Source: Richelia sp. SL_2_1
GTDB lineage: Bacteria > Cyanobacteriota > Cyanobacteriia > Cyanobacteriales > Nostocaceae
DNA length: 64,000 nucleotides
NCBI GenBank assembly: GCA_012033205.1
Contig: JAAUSO010000018.1
Location: 1 to 64,000, forward strand
Reading direction: 5' to 3'
Positions 1 to 9,374 of the stretch are shown one piece after another. A program made the translations under genes and the position numbers. The notes under the pieces are model-generated. The model did no database searches, was not told the DNA's origin, and saw only the letters and a program-made list of their open reading frames with translations. The first letter of the stretch is position 1. The number at the start of each line of letters is the position of its first letter.

Positions 1-2453
1 ATTACTACAATTAATCTCCACACAAATTGTTATTTTTATTGATGAAATTGATAGTATTCTCAGCTTAGGTTTTCCCGTTGATGATTTTTTTGCTTTAATT
101 CGCGCTTTCTTTAATCAAAGGGTTGATAATCCTGAATATCAACGCATTACCTTTGTGCTTTTGGGTGTGGCTACTCCTGCTGATTTAATTCAAGATAAAA
201 AACGCACCCCTTTTAATATTGGCAAAGGGATTGAATTAACGGGATTTGAATATGCCGAAGCTTTACCTTTAGTAACGGGGTTTTCTGCTCAAACTAATCA
301 TCCGGAAACGGTATTAAAAGCGATTTTGGATTGGACGGGAGGACAGCCGTTTTTAACTCAGAAAATCTGTCAATTTGTGCGTCAAACTGAAACTATAATT
401 CCCCAAGGTGAAGAAGCTAGTTTTGTCGAGAATTTAGTTAGAAGTCGAGTAATTGAGAATTGGGAATATCAAGATGAACCGGAACATTTTAGAACAATTC
501 GGGACAGAATTTTAAGAAGAGATGAGCAGAAAGCGGGATATTTATTAGATTTATATCAACAAGTATGGCATTCAGGAGGAGTTGATACTGATAATAGTCT
601 CGAACAAAGTGATTTACAGTTGGCGGGCATTGTTGTTAAAAAAGATAGTAAACTAAGGGTTTATAATCGCATTTATCAAAACATTTTTAATAATATTTGG
701 ATTGAGAAAACTTTAGCTAGTTTACGTCCTTATGCCGAGAATTTTCGCCAGTGGGTATCAACAGTACAACAGGACGAATCTAGGTTATTGCGGGGGAATG
801 CCTTAGTAGAAGCGGAAGCTTGGGCTAAAGATAAAAGTTTAGGTTTTCAAGATAAAGAATTTTTAGCTGCTAGTCGTAAAAAAGAGCGAGAAGAGGAATT
901 AGTAGAAACAGAAAGACTGGCAGAATTAGAACGGGAAAGGAAAGAAAGGGAAGCTGCGGAAAAAGCTCGATTAATTGAAGCGGAAGCTAAACAAGAAGCT
1001 GAAAAGCAATTAGCGACTGCAAAGAAAAGAATGACTTTTGGAACAGTAGTTTTATGGATTACTTTAGGACTTGCAGGTTTATCATTAATAGTTGCGATCG
1101 CACAAGGAAGTAAAGCGATACAGGAACAACAAAAAGCAAAAGATGCTCAAGAAATAGCTAAAAATTCCCAAGAACAATCTGCCCAAGCTACAAAAGAGCT
1201 TAAGCAGAGAACTCAGGAATTAACAAATGTAAATAAGCAAATGGAGCAACGGCAGAAAGAAGCAGAAGCAGCAAAAAAAAGAAGCCGAGAAAGAAAAGGA
1301 ACAAACAAAAATTGCTCAACAACAAGCTCAAACAGCTAAGGGAGATTTAGCTAACGTTCAACGTGATAAAGAAAATTTAGAAAAACAAAAAATAAAATTA
1401 ACCAATGATGCGAATAATGCTGAAAAGCAAGTTTCAGATTTTAAAGAAAAGCAGAAAGAAATTGAAACACAACTTGGTAAAACAAAAAAACAGCTTGGTA
1501 TTGCTAAAGAAGAAACAGATAAATTTAAACAAAATATCGCTAAAATCACAGAATTATCAGCAGTGGCTTCTCGACTACAACAAAAGGTAAGAATAACGAA
1601 GCCAATCAATCTTTGAATATTGCAGGGTTAGTTTTGCAAGAAAAAATTAAAAACCAAGAACTAAAGAAACTTTGCTAGATAGTTCTCTAGTTTTAGGAAA
1701 TCAGAACTTACTTGATGCTGAAGATACGAAAAAATCAAAAAGAAACATTAAAATTCTGTTGCTTTAGGAGATTTTAATAAAAGCATAGCTAATTTGTCAA
1801 AATCAGAGAATAAACTTGAGAATAATCCTACGAATTTAGCAACTTTAACTTATATATATTATGTTAAAGGAAAATTAGCAGAAAATGCAGATAAAGCTTC
1901 GGCTTTAAAAGATTATAAGAAGGCGGTTGATAAATACGAACGTCTAAAAACTCAGTTCAAATCTCCTGTGGAATTATTTAAATTAGACCTAAATATTCTC
2001 TATAATGGTAATGCTGATATTGTCGCTGCACTTTATCGTCAACTTAAAAAAATAGATAACTCAAATACACTTTATGCTCAATCTTTAAAGGAACATTTAT
2101 TGAATGAATTAGACTATTTGATGCGGGAAAAAATATGGCGAGAAGTAGATGAGAAGCTTTGGCCGTTTATTCTTACTTTAGCCGGGAGAGAAGACTCTTT
2201 AGGTGAATTTGATTTCAAAAAGTTTAAATGTGAGGATTTGAAACAACTAGATAAGCTTTGGGTAGACAACTTCCAAGTGCATTTTGATTATGAAAGTTTG
2301 CGGCGAGTGCTAGAAACTAAAGCAGTACCACTTCAAGATTTTGGTGGGTTAGAGGGATTTAATATTGATGCGGAAGCGGAAGATTTTTTAACACTGGCTA
2401 CCTACAATTATCTGGCGATGAGAAATTGGGATTGCATCATAAAAGGCTTTTAG
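1..2453 (+). pseudogene. Decayed AAA-like / coiled-coil / GUN4-like protein gene (5' end outside the window)
   Basis: The frame is open from base 2 and begins inside an ATPase domain: a Walker B-type strand (IVIFIDEIDSI) lies at bases 26-58, so the Walker A part is outside the window. After the AAA_35-like region come a long charged coiled coil, a transmembrane helix (about bases 1030-1107) and a second coiled coil. The frame breaks at 1273-1280 (A8 run; one extra A), near 1580-1586 (one A short), near 1660 and near 1750. Joining the frames gives a continuous Lys/Glu/Gln-rich coil leading to a TPR-like region and a C-terminal part from 1794 to 2453 with ...AGRED...FKCEDLKQLDKLWVDNF, which resembles the GUN4 domain. 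The 3' end stops at a transposase remnant, so the end may also be lost. The domain idea is good for AAA, moderate for GUN4. All indels are in A runs, so sequencing error cannot be excluded. Confidence 0.7.
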
Positions 2454-2617
2454 ATTATTGTGAAGATTTTTTCATAGGACATTTCCACGAAAGAATAAGG
2501 TTTTAGAAATTCAATACCTTGGCATTCATGACGAGTTAATTTGAATTCGCGGTTATTGCAGCGAGTTGTGACGTGATCGCAGTATCCTAGTTTAAAGTGG
2601 CGCTTTGGTCGTGACAT
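2450..2617 (-). pseudogene. N-terminal remnant of a REP-associated tyrosine transposase (Y1/RAYT)
   Basis: The 55-residue frame starts MSRPKRHFKLGYC, then HVTTRCNNREFKL, which is the usual N-terminus of cyanobacterial REP-associated/IS200-like Y1 transposases. The HUH motif and catalytic tyrosine that should follow (family length about 170-230 residues) are missing; the frame becomes unrelated sequence after about 30 residues. It lies head to head with the CHAT gene that starts at 2668. A second, shorter remnant with the same start occupies the equivalent place before the damaged CHAT copy at 17,218-17,364, so the two belong to one duplicated unit. Confidence 0.55.
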
Positions 2618-2667
2618 AAAAACATTAAAAAATATTAAAATACCAATCATTAATCGACTCACAGCGT

Positions 2668-4308
2668 ATGAACCGCAAAAAAATTCTAATTTTAACTGCG
2701 AATCCTAGCAATACCCAACCATTACGTTTAAGTGAAGAAGTCCGAGAAATTAAAAGTGCTTGGGAACGCTCATTAAAAAGAGAACAATTTGAAATTATCG
2801 TTGAAGAAGCTGTACGTACCAAAGAATTACGTCGGGCTTTGTTAACTCACAAACCCCAAATACTTCACTTTTCTGGACATGGTGGTGGTGAACAGGGATT
2901 ATTTTTGATGGGGGACTCTGGGAACGGTGTGCTAATTACACCTGATGCCCTATCGCGTTTTTTTAAAGCTATAAAAGATATTTTTACTATTGAAACTGTT
3001 TTACTAAATGCTTGTTATTCAGAAGTACAAGCTGAAGGCATTTATCCATATATTAATTATATTATCGGCATGAATAAAGCTATCGGAGATAAAGCAGCTA
3101 CACAATTTTCGATTGGTTTTTACGATACGCTTTTTAATGGAGAATCTATTGAAAATGCCTTTGCTTTAGGTTGTAACGCCATAGAATTAGAAAATATTCC
3201 CGAATATTTAACACCTGTGTTTCGGAACAGTAGCCTCATTTCTAACCCTATTTCTCCAAAAACCCAAAGCCAAACCACAGTTATTTTTGATAATGTTATT
3301 TTTGATAATATTGATGGTCAAGTTCCCTTGAATTCTCCCTTTTATATTGAGCGTCCAGAAGTAGAAATTAAATGTTATGAATCTATCGTCCAACCAGGGG
3401 CATTAATCCGCATCAAAGCTCCGCGCAAGATGGGCAAAACTTCCTTGATGAGTCGCATTCTCCACCATGCTAAACAAAAGGGCTACCACACAGCTTTTCT
3501 GAATTTATGGAGTAAAGAAAATCTTACCGACCTCAATAATTTTTTACAGGCATTTTGTGCCATTCTCAGCGAAGAATTAGGAGTAGAAGAACAAATAGAT
3601 AAATATTGGAGTAAACGCTTAAGCAGTCAAATAAACTGTACTAATTATTTTAAAAAATATTTATTAAAAGCTATTGAAACTCCCCTTGTATTAGGCTTAG
3701 ATGATATTGACCAGATTTTTCCTTATACTGAGATTGCTCAAGAATTCTTTGCCTTACTGCGAGCTTGGCACGAAAACGGGAAGAACGAAGAAATTTGGCA
3801 AAAATTACGCTTAGTAATTGCTCATTCTCAAGAAGTTTATGTTTCTCTAAAAGTGAATCAATCCCCCTTTAATGTGGGTTTATCTATTGAAATCGGAGAA
3901 TTTAATACTGCACAAATACAAGAATTAATTCAACGTCATAGGTTAAATTGGTCAGAAGCAGAAATAGAAACATTAAGGGGAATGATTGATGGTCATCCTT
4001 ATTTATTAAGAACTGCTCTTTATCAAATTGCTAAAGGTGATTTAACTTTAGAACAATTTTTGAAGGTTGCGCCAACTGACGAAGGATTATTTGGAGACTT
4101 TTTATATCACTATCTTTTAGTTTTGGAAGATGACAAATTGTTGAAAACAGCAATGCAAGAAGTAATTCAAAGTGATGTTCCCGTCAAATTAGATTCAGTA
4201 CAAGCTTTTAAATTACGTAGCATGGGACTAATTGAATACAAAGGAAATGAAGTGCAATCCCTTTGTAATTTATATCGTGTTTATTTTCAAGAACACCTAT
4301 CTGATTGA
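2668..4308 (+). CDS. CHAT-domain caspase-like protease fused to an AAA-like ATPase
   Basis: Intact 546-residue protein. Residues 1-185 are a CHAT (caspase-HetF-associated) domain: the catalytic His is in HFSGHG (His71) and the catalytic Cys in LLNACYS (Cys116). Residues 225-545 are an AAA_35-like NTPase: Walker A-like RKMGKTS with Lys257, and a Walker B-like strand LVLGLDDID around Asp345. CHAT proteases are usually effectors of regulated proteolysis or cell suicide; here the fused NTPase is probably the sensor or switch, which is inference. The preceding decayed gene has the same AAA type, so the two may once have worked together. The start ATG at 2668 fits the conserved N-terminus (ILILTANPSNT). 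A deleted copy lies at 17,511-18,060. Confidence 0.85.
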   Translation: MNRKKILILTANPSNTQPLRLSEEVREIKSAWERSLKREQFEIIVEEAVRTKELRRALLTHKPQILHFSGHGGGEQGLFLMGDSGNGVLITPDALSRFFKAIKDIFTIETVLLNACYSEVQAEGIYPYINYIIGMNKAIGDKAATQFSIGFYDTLFNGESIENAFALGCNAIELENIPEYLTPVFRNSSLISNPISPKTQSQTTVIFDNVIFDNIDGQVPLNSPFYIERPEVEIKCYESIVQPGALIRIKAPRKMGKTSLMSRILHHAKQKGYHTAFLNLWSKENLTDLNNFLQAFCAILSEELGVEEQIDKYWSKRLSSQINCTNYFKKYLLKAIETPLVLGLDDIDQIFPYTEIAQEFFALLRAWHENGKNEEIWQKLRLVIAHSQEVYVSLKVNQSPFNVGLSIEIGEFNTAQIQELIQRHRLNWSEAEIETLRGMIDGHPYLLRTALYQIAKGDLTLEQFLKVAPTDEGLFGDFLYHYLLVLEDDKLLKTAMQEVIQSDVPVKLDSVQAFKLRSMGLIEYKGNEVQSLCNLYRVYFQEHLSD

Positions 4309-4507
4309 TTACCGAAAAATTGGGTATAAAGCCCCGTCCTTATAGGAGAAAATTCTCCATCCTGCATATAGTGTTTTATCAAAACATAGTTGTATTACAC
4401 TATATATGTGACAACTAATTTGTTAATTTATGCAAAATCATGATTTCCCACTATTTTTGGAAATTGACAATTAAGTAGCTTAATAGTCTCCATCTGTAGA
4501 GTTTGAA
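4309..4507. other. Gene-free AT-rich spacer
   Basis: About 200 bases between the CHAT gene and the converging AbiE-type genes. No reading frame or strong hairpin is visible; the segment from 4330 to 4365 faintly resembles worn IS200/IS605 right-end sequence, too weakly to call. Confidence 0.4.
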
Positions 4508-4870
4508 TCATCCTATTCCCTTGTTTGACCACTGTATTTCTTGATTTGGCTCTCCAATAGCACCAAATGGAACTATATCTACCTCAATGTAAGTTGAAAT
4601 ATGTATAAACCTATGCTGAATCTTTGTGTGTCGAAAGCAAGGATTAGCTCCTTGAGTCATCTCAGTACTTAAAGTATGAAAATCCAACCAATTATTAACT
4701 TTTACTGCAAAATCCAAGTCTGTTGTCGCTCTACCTTCAATGTTATACCGATTATCAAAAACTAAAATTCTTGCACCTGCTCCAACTAACAATATTGATA
4801 GCTGTAAGTTATCAACTATACTTTTCATATCCAGCAAAATTAGCTTTCGCTTATTATTAGCTTCAAGCAT
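4508..4870 (-). pseudogene. Truncated AbiEii-type nucleotidyltransferase toxin
   Basis: 120 residues. The order LLVGAGARILVF, RATTDLDFAVKV (Asp-x-Asp metal-binding pair of the nucleotidyltransferase fold) and VDIVPFG is that of the AbiEii/MenT-like minimal nucleotidyltransferases, which act as the toxin of type IV/II toxin-antitoxin abortive infection pairs. Full members have about 250-300 residues; this frame stops just after the third metal-binding aspartate (VDIVPFG), so the C-terminal half is missing. No clear continuation is seen in other frames downstream. Its start overlaps the stop of the upstream AbiEi-like gene by 8 bases, the coupling usual for this pair. The core may fold, but a functional toxin seems unlikely. 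Confidence 0.7.
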
Positions 4871-5926
4871 TTTGCTGTCTATTCTCTATGTATTTAACAA
4901 AAACACGCTTGGTCGTTTCCTCCAGACGCTCATTATTTTCCATCATCAACTCAGCATAAATCAATAACGGATCTACTATTTGTTTGGATTGATTATAATC
5001 ATATGCATTATGGGAACCAAATTGTTGACAAAAAATGATATTGCCTTCTGGACTCGGCTTTAGTTTCAGTTCTTCAGCTATTAATTGATGATTTTCTTTA
5101 GCATATAGAACTGCTCCTGTAGGAATTAGATAAGAAGTTGCGATTGCAGCTCCTAATTCTCCACCAATTAGAAAGTTATTTTCCTTTGCTTTTTGAATCA
5201 GGTTATCCGCAACTTCCGTGAATTTACTCCTTAAAGTAGGTGTATAAGTTCCAAGCAATAATTCTGGTCGCAGAGTTTCAGCATAGCCCATTTCCCAACG
5301 TTCTAGGAGTTTGCTATAACGAGTAATAATATATTTACCATCACGTTGCCGTTGCAGATAACCTAATTTATACAATTTTTTCAAAGTATCATTTACCGTT
5401 ATGGATGTTACTTCAGCAGCAAGAGCTAACTCTTCCGATGATGCTCTTAAAATATCAGGAGATTTCAGTAGAACATAAATAACTTTAAGATTATTGAAAC
5501 TAATTTGTGAATTTGATACTGATTTTTCTTGAAACAGATGTTTTCTGCGAATAAAAATATATGCGGCTGAATTATTTAGATAAATATTACCATTCGTGTC
5601 GATAAATTCAATATTATTTGCTACTAACTTATCAATAGCAGTTTCTGATAGAGAACGAGCGATAAGAAAAAGTTTTTCATTTAGTTTTTGTTGCTTCAGT
5701 AGCAAATAATCTATGACAACTTCAGCCGTTGTGCTGGTGACATCTGGTTGAATAGCGTACATATGTACATATAATCAACCGACTTTAACGGACTGTGAAT
5801 TGTAATTATTCCTGTTTCTTTACTATCGACTCGCTTATTTGGTATACTTTTTGGAGTGATTTGGATATTCGGCAATAATTCAAGGTTTTCTAAGCATTGC
5901 TGCAATAAATTTTCTTCATGTTGCAT
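4863..5926 (-). pseudogene. AbiEi-family antitoxin, frame broken near its N-terminus
   Basis: The main frame (5762 down to 4863, 299 residues) is an AbiEi-family type IV antitoxin of the cyanobacterial kind: LIARSLSETAIDKLVANNIEFIDT followed by a winged-helix part (about residues 85-140) and a C-terminal domain. The family N-terminus is found in another frame from ATG 5926 (MQHEENLLQQCLENLELLPN to HSPLKSVDYMY). The two frames meet at a perfect tandem repeat of GTACATAT (5757-5764 and 5765-5772, plus-strand reading). Removing one copy restores VDYMYAIQPDV and one open frame. An internal start at MYAIQPD could still give a shortened protein. The downstream partner is the truncated nucleotidyltransferase. 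Related AbiEi proteins repress their own operon; that is family knowledge. Confidence 0.72.
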
Positions 5927-6037
5927 ACTGGATGAGAATTTTTATCTAACTTATTTATATTAAGGAAATATGAGTTCGTTCAGCCAAGTTTTTGCGTGCG
6001 TGTCTTAATAGTTTACGGTATACCAATATTGATACTT

Positions 6038-6454
6038 TTATAAATCCAATATTCCCGCTTCTAACAAATACTGACGTTCTTCAATCCTATCCTGTTTATT
6101 TAACTGTAACAATCGAATTGTCACGCGAGCTTTTGAACTCAAAGCAATAAATGTAGCATCTTTTATTTGAAAATGTTCGCGCCATTGGTCTTTTCGAGGG
6201 TGGTATAATGGCACAATATCGCCAGTTTCGGGGTCGATAGATGTTAAATCACTACCTTTATGCTTATTACATAAGGTGCAAGAAAGAGCTAAATTGTCTG
6301 GTTCGGTCAATCCTCCGTGTTTTTCAGCAATAACATGATCGACTTCGTGAGGAGCGAAAGCCGCAATATCCGGAATTAAGCAATATTCACAACACCCTTT
6401 TGCTCTTTTATAAACCTGTTTACGCAGAGCTGCTTTAATATATGTCTTACTCAT
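6038..6454 (-). CDS. HNH endonuclease
   Basis: 138 residues with a full HNH/zinc-finger core: CCEYC (residues 21-25), EVDHVIAEKHGG (Asp39-His40), then N54 and CTLCNKHK (59-66). The two CxxC pairs would bind structural zinc; His40 would be the general base and the later Asn/His the metal site. The C-terminal third (RVTIRLLQLNKQDRIEERQYLLEAG) is a helical tail seen in cyanobacterial members. The start overlaps the stop of the upstream 120-residue gene by 4 bases, so they form a two-gene unit. The biological role (homing, restriction or phage-like) cannot be told from the sequence. Confidence 0.85.
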   Translation of the reverse strand: MSKTYIKAALRKQVYKRAKGCCEYCLIPDIAAFAPHEVDHVIAEKHGGLTEPDNLALSCTLCNKHKGSDLTSIDPETGDIVPLYHPRKDQWREHFQIKDATFIALSSKARVTIRLLQLNKQDRIEERQYLLEAGILDL

Positions 6455-6813
6455 TCGGCTTGAGTTTGCTTTAATTTTAAGAAAGCTCTAGCTTTTGCCA
6501 TTCTCACAATATGCTCTAAGTACTGATAACCTTGCCATATTTTCTCATCTTCAGGTGTTAAGCCAACAGTCCGATTTTTTTCTAGCAAATTGCTAATCTG
6601 AGTTTGTAGAGTTTCAGATGGACGCAAGGCAATAATAGCTTCGGGAGTGGGGAGACTAGCGAAAAACTCTACCACTTCAGTTAGTCCTGAAAATCCAACT
6701 TGCTCAAGAGTATTTAATTCTCGCATCCCTAATTCTAAAATTTCAGGTAGTTTACCTTCAAAAAGGTTCAGTTGAGCAACAACATCATCCGGTAGGTCGA
6801 AAGTAACTTGCAT
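6451..6813 (-). CDS. Small protein of unknown function paired with an HNH nuclease
   Basis: 120 residues, acidic, helical, without membrane segment. It starts MQVTFDLPDDVVAQLN, a beta-strand plus helix pattern like the DNA-binding start of ribbon-helix-helix antitoxins, then runs through a Leu/Glu-rich helical region to ARAFLKLKQTQAE. It overlaps the HNH gene by 4 bases (ATGA) and is first in the pair. The order small DNA-binding-like protein then nuclease suggests a regulator or antidote, but this is inference; a cyanobacterial conserved hypothetical is the safe name. Confidence 0.65.
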   Translation of the reverse strand: MQVTFDLPDDVVAQLNLFEGKLPEILELGMRELNTLEQVGFSGLTEVVEFFASLPTPEAIIALRPSETLQTQISNLLEKNRTVGLTPEDEKIWQGYQYLEHIVRMAKARAFLKLKQTQAE

Positions 6814-7064
6814 ACTGTTAGTACATTTTTATTCAATATTATAGAATAAACTACTTTCATTGGCAGCGGTTCTGAGCTTGATACTAGCGCTCATTAATTA
6901 ATGGTACCTATCAAACAATACATAGCTATGCTGTTATAGCTTTGGATAATGCTTGAGAAGGTTCCCTTGGTGTCGAAGGTATTGAAAATAATACTAATAG
7001 CAACGCCGGAAAATAAATATGATAATGGTAGTTTCAAACCAAGCAACATCAATCAACAATATTG

Positions 7065-7317
7065 TTTAGTCCAAATTTAGTCCAAAAACAGAAGTATGAA
7101 TTTAACAAGTCTCTTGCAGCAAGGGTTTGAGCTTGCGGAAGTTCGGTCTGCAAAACCTTTATCCCCCGGTTCAAATCCGGGTGTCGCCTTTGTTAATATT
7201 CCGTCCTTTCCCCCTCCACAAGCGCCTTCTAGCTTCGAGGAGTGGATTCTTCCTTTGTACCATTTTAAGTCAAATTGGGTAGAATCAACCCACGATTTTA
7301 GTCCAAATTTAGTCCAA
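7065..7317 (+). repeat. Two 21-bp direct repeats flanking the tRNA-Cys fragment (possible integrase arm sites)
   Basis: The sequence TTTAGTCCAAATTTAGTCC followed by AA occurs at 7065-7085 and again at 7297-7317. Each copy is itself two tandem TTTAGTCCAA units. They lie on both sides of the partial tRNA-Cys (7145-7189) and just ahead of an integrase gene, the arrangement expected of arm-type binding sites around a core in lambda-type attachment sites. The repeats are directly visible; the role is inferred. Confidence 0.5.
7145..7189 (+). other. 3' half of tRNA-Cys(GCA): attachment-site scar
   Basis: The bases read as anticodon loop CTGCAAA with the 3' side of the anticodon stem (ACCTT), a T arm CCCGG/TTCAAAT/CCGGG and a 3' acceptor strand TGTCGCC. 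The 5' half (acceptor GGCGACA, D arm, 5' anticodon stem) is absent: the bases before 7145 do not pair. A tRNA-Cys 3' half beside an integrase gene is the normal residue of an element that integrated at tRNA-Cys with crossover in the anticodon stem/loop. It cannot make a working tRNA. Confidence 0.7.
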
Positions 7318-7440
7318 GTTTTAGCTACCATTTAAAGACTTGGAAAAACTGCTCAGCCAAGTGCTGCGTATTTATCCGTTTGAAATTGGGTGACATCTTC
7401 TATAAAAAACAGTCCCTTAAAATCTTTGGGGTAAATTTTT

Positions 7441-8125
7441 ATGGATATTAGTAATCGTCTTGCTCAAGCAATGGTAGATTGCGAGCTTCTAATACTGGCA
7501 TCAGTATTGAGAAACGTGGAGGAACCCTATGGTTAAGGGGAACGCTTCCACCAAAACCGAATTCGGGTAAAACTAAACCCTACCAACAGAAGCTTTCTTT
7601 GAGAACAAAAGAAAATCCTCAAGGAGTTAAAGCTACCATTGCAGGATTACAGTATGCCGAACAGCAAGCTCGTGCTTTGAGGGTGGAACTTGATAAAGGA
7701 CAATTTAACTGGGAACAGTGGCAATTAAGTCAAGCACCCCAAGCTGAAACCGTATTGGATTGGGTAGAAAAGTTTGAAACCGAATATTGGAGAAGAAGAA
7801 AGCGCAACCAGCAAACCGAAACAACCTGGAAGAAAGATTATCAAGTTATTTTCCCGAAGTTCGCTGAATTTGCCAACGATGCAGAACTTTCTATCGACTT
7901 GATGATTGAATTCGCTAGTCTTAGCGAACCCGATACGCGGAGTCGTAAAAGAGTGCGTGATATTTTAGGTAGACTTGCTAAATTCGCCAAGCTTGAAAAT
8001 TTAGATGCAATCAAAGAGTTAACTGGTGGTTATTCACAACTGTATCACCAAGAAGTTTGCCTACTGATGAGCAGATAGCTCAATGGCGAGATAGAATTAC
8101 TAGCCCCGGTTGGCAATGGATATAG
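7441..8125 (+). pseudogene. Broken tyrosine integrase, catalytic domain missing
   Basis: The longest piece (7479-8078) is the arm-binding and core-binding part of a cyanobacterial tyrosine integrase: ISIEKRGGTLWLRGTLPPK, then a SAM-like helical domain to about residue 180. The real start is ATG 7441 (MDISNRLAQA); a missing A near 7470 puts it in another frame. A second shift near 8050-8060 moves the sequence to SPRSLPTDEQIAQWRDRI, which ends at a stop (8123-8125) as WQWI. The catalytic RHRY domain (about 170 residues) is gone. It sits 250 bases after the tRNA-Cys scar and points away from it, as integrases usually do. Confidence 0.75.
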
Positions 8126-8352
8126 AAGCATGGCTAGCAAGTAAGACCAAAGCCGGAGAAAACCGCTGGGAAGTTCAGTACCGTTTTTACCAAGCTTCAA
8201 TGCTTTCCAGAAATCAAGAACAACATACACAAGCAAGAGAACAAGTAGAAAAATGGAAGCGCGAATTAGAAGAACAAACCGTTATAGCTACAGTTACTTG
8301 CAAAAAATCGCTGATTCAAGAAAAAGCTTGTCATCAAAACGCAAAAAATTGA
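8110..8352 (+). pseudogene. Unassigned remnant after the integrase
   Basis: An 80-codon frame whose middle (WLASKTKAGENRWEVQYRFY ... REQVEKWKRELEEQ) has the composition of a real helical protein. The start overlaps the end of the integrase remnant in another frame, and after about codon 55 the coding signal moves to a second frame (YSYLQKIADSRKSL). I do not recognise the family. It is most likely a deleted gene of the same integrated element. Confidence 0.3.
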
Positions 8353-8370
8353 ACCATAATCTCAAACGAC

Positions 8371-8757
8371 ATGATTCACCAAATACCTCCTGCAAATATA
8401 GAAGCCGAAGAAGCTGTCCTCGGCGGAATACTTCTAGACCCCCAAGCTATTGTAAGAGTTCGTTCTCACTTAATTTCAGAAGCTTTTTATATCAAAGCTC
8501 ACCAAGAAATTTATGATGCTGCATTACAACTTGATAATCAAGGTAAACCAACAGATTTACTCACGATTATCAGTTGGTTGAATGACCATAATTTACTTGT
8601 TCAGGTAGGTGGTAGGAATAAATTAGCATCACTTGTAGACCGTACAGTATCCGCTGTAAACATTGATTTTCTTGCTGATTTAATCGTGGAAAAGTACAGA
8701 AGGAGGCTCGTAGCCCTAAGAGGGCAAGAGTTGGTATCCCTTATCAGCAACTTGTGA
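8371..8757 (+). pseudogene. DnaB-type replicative helicase, N-terminal domain only
   Basis: 128 residues. The start PPANIEAEEAVLGGILLDPQ and the rest up to VEKYRRR match the N-terminal (primase-interacting, helical) domain of DnaB. Full DnaB has about 450 residues with a RecA-like ATPase; here the match ends at about residue 113 and the frame stops 15 residues later. The helicase core is absent from the window. With the integrase and tRNA scar it points to a plasmid-like or integrative element. It could still express as a small domain, but truncation is the simpler reading. Confidence 0.65.
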
Positions 8758-8800
8758 ATACAAGAAATAAAAAAGTCCACTCAAAGAAAATAGATAAAAA

Positions 8801-9277
8801 ATGAGTGTTCAATCAAAAATTGGCAAACGTATAGTTGATAACGGTACGGATAAAGTTCGTTTAACGCCGTTAGAAGATGCTTTATCCTTAGTATCAATGC
8901 TACAGATAAATCTCCAAGGACGCTCTGTAGGTGCCTACGTCTTAAGAAAAGGTGCCAATAACTTCATGATTCACTTCGGCTTCGAGTGCGCGGGTATTCA
9001 TTCAACATTACGCAACGAACAAATCTCACCAGTATTTGATGCTATCGAATCGGGGTTGAAAGATTTACCCGAAGGGGAACGTCTGACAATTCATTTAAGT
9101 TCATTTACCAACGATACAAATCGACAGCAACAATTAAAAAACTTAAGCGATAACGCCCCCAACCTAGGGATTTTTGAAGTGATTTGCACCCAATGCAGAG
9201 GTTTAAATAACTTGGAATCAATAGAGCTTTCATCAATCTTTGCTTCAATTGTGTATGTCGTTGCTGCGATTTCCTAG
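8801..9277 (+). pseudogene. Truncated plasmid-type gene, perhaps conjugation-ATPase N-terminus
   Basis: 158 codons. Residues 1 to about 120 (RLTPLEDALSLVSMLQINLQ ... GERLTIHLSSFTND) look like a real N-terminal domain, and I associate this pattern weakly with the N-terminal part of TraC/VirB4-like proteins encoded on cyanobacterial plasmids. After NLSDNAPN (about base 9165) the frame runs into sequence that is coding on the opposite strand (helicase fragment at 9234-9374), so the gene has lost its 3' part. Function cannot be settled from the fragment. Confidence 0.4.
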
Positions 9278-9374
9278 AACGCACGCACATACCTATAGCT
9301 TTTTTACTAACAATAATAATCGCCAATTTTTTCGCACGAGTTAAGCCAGTATAAGGCAAATTTCGATTCAACAT
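9234..9374 (-). pseudogene. C-terminal fragment of a RecD/UvrD-type helicase
   Basis: On the minus strand from 9374 the translation reads MLNRNLPYTGLTRAKKLAII followed by VSKKAIGM, the conserved C-terminal motif (TGLTRAKK) of SF1 helicases of the RecD/UvrD_C_2 type. The homology also extends a few codons upstream (YSQYFV). The stop codon is lost: after QRL at 9234 the frame enters the opposite-strand gene. Only about 50 of the usual 700 residues remain. Confidence 0.6.

Noticed and set aside
4320-4370. Possible IS200/IS605 right end
   Set aside because: Similarity is too faint and there is no TnpA or TnpB remnant beside it.
7077-7335. Open frames of 79-84 codons on both strands over the tRNA-Cys scar
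   Set aside because: They read through the tRNA fragment and repeats, and their products have no protein-like pattern.
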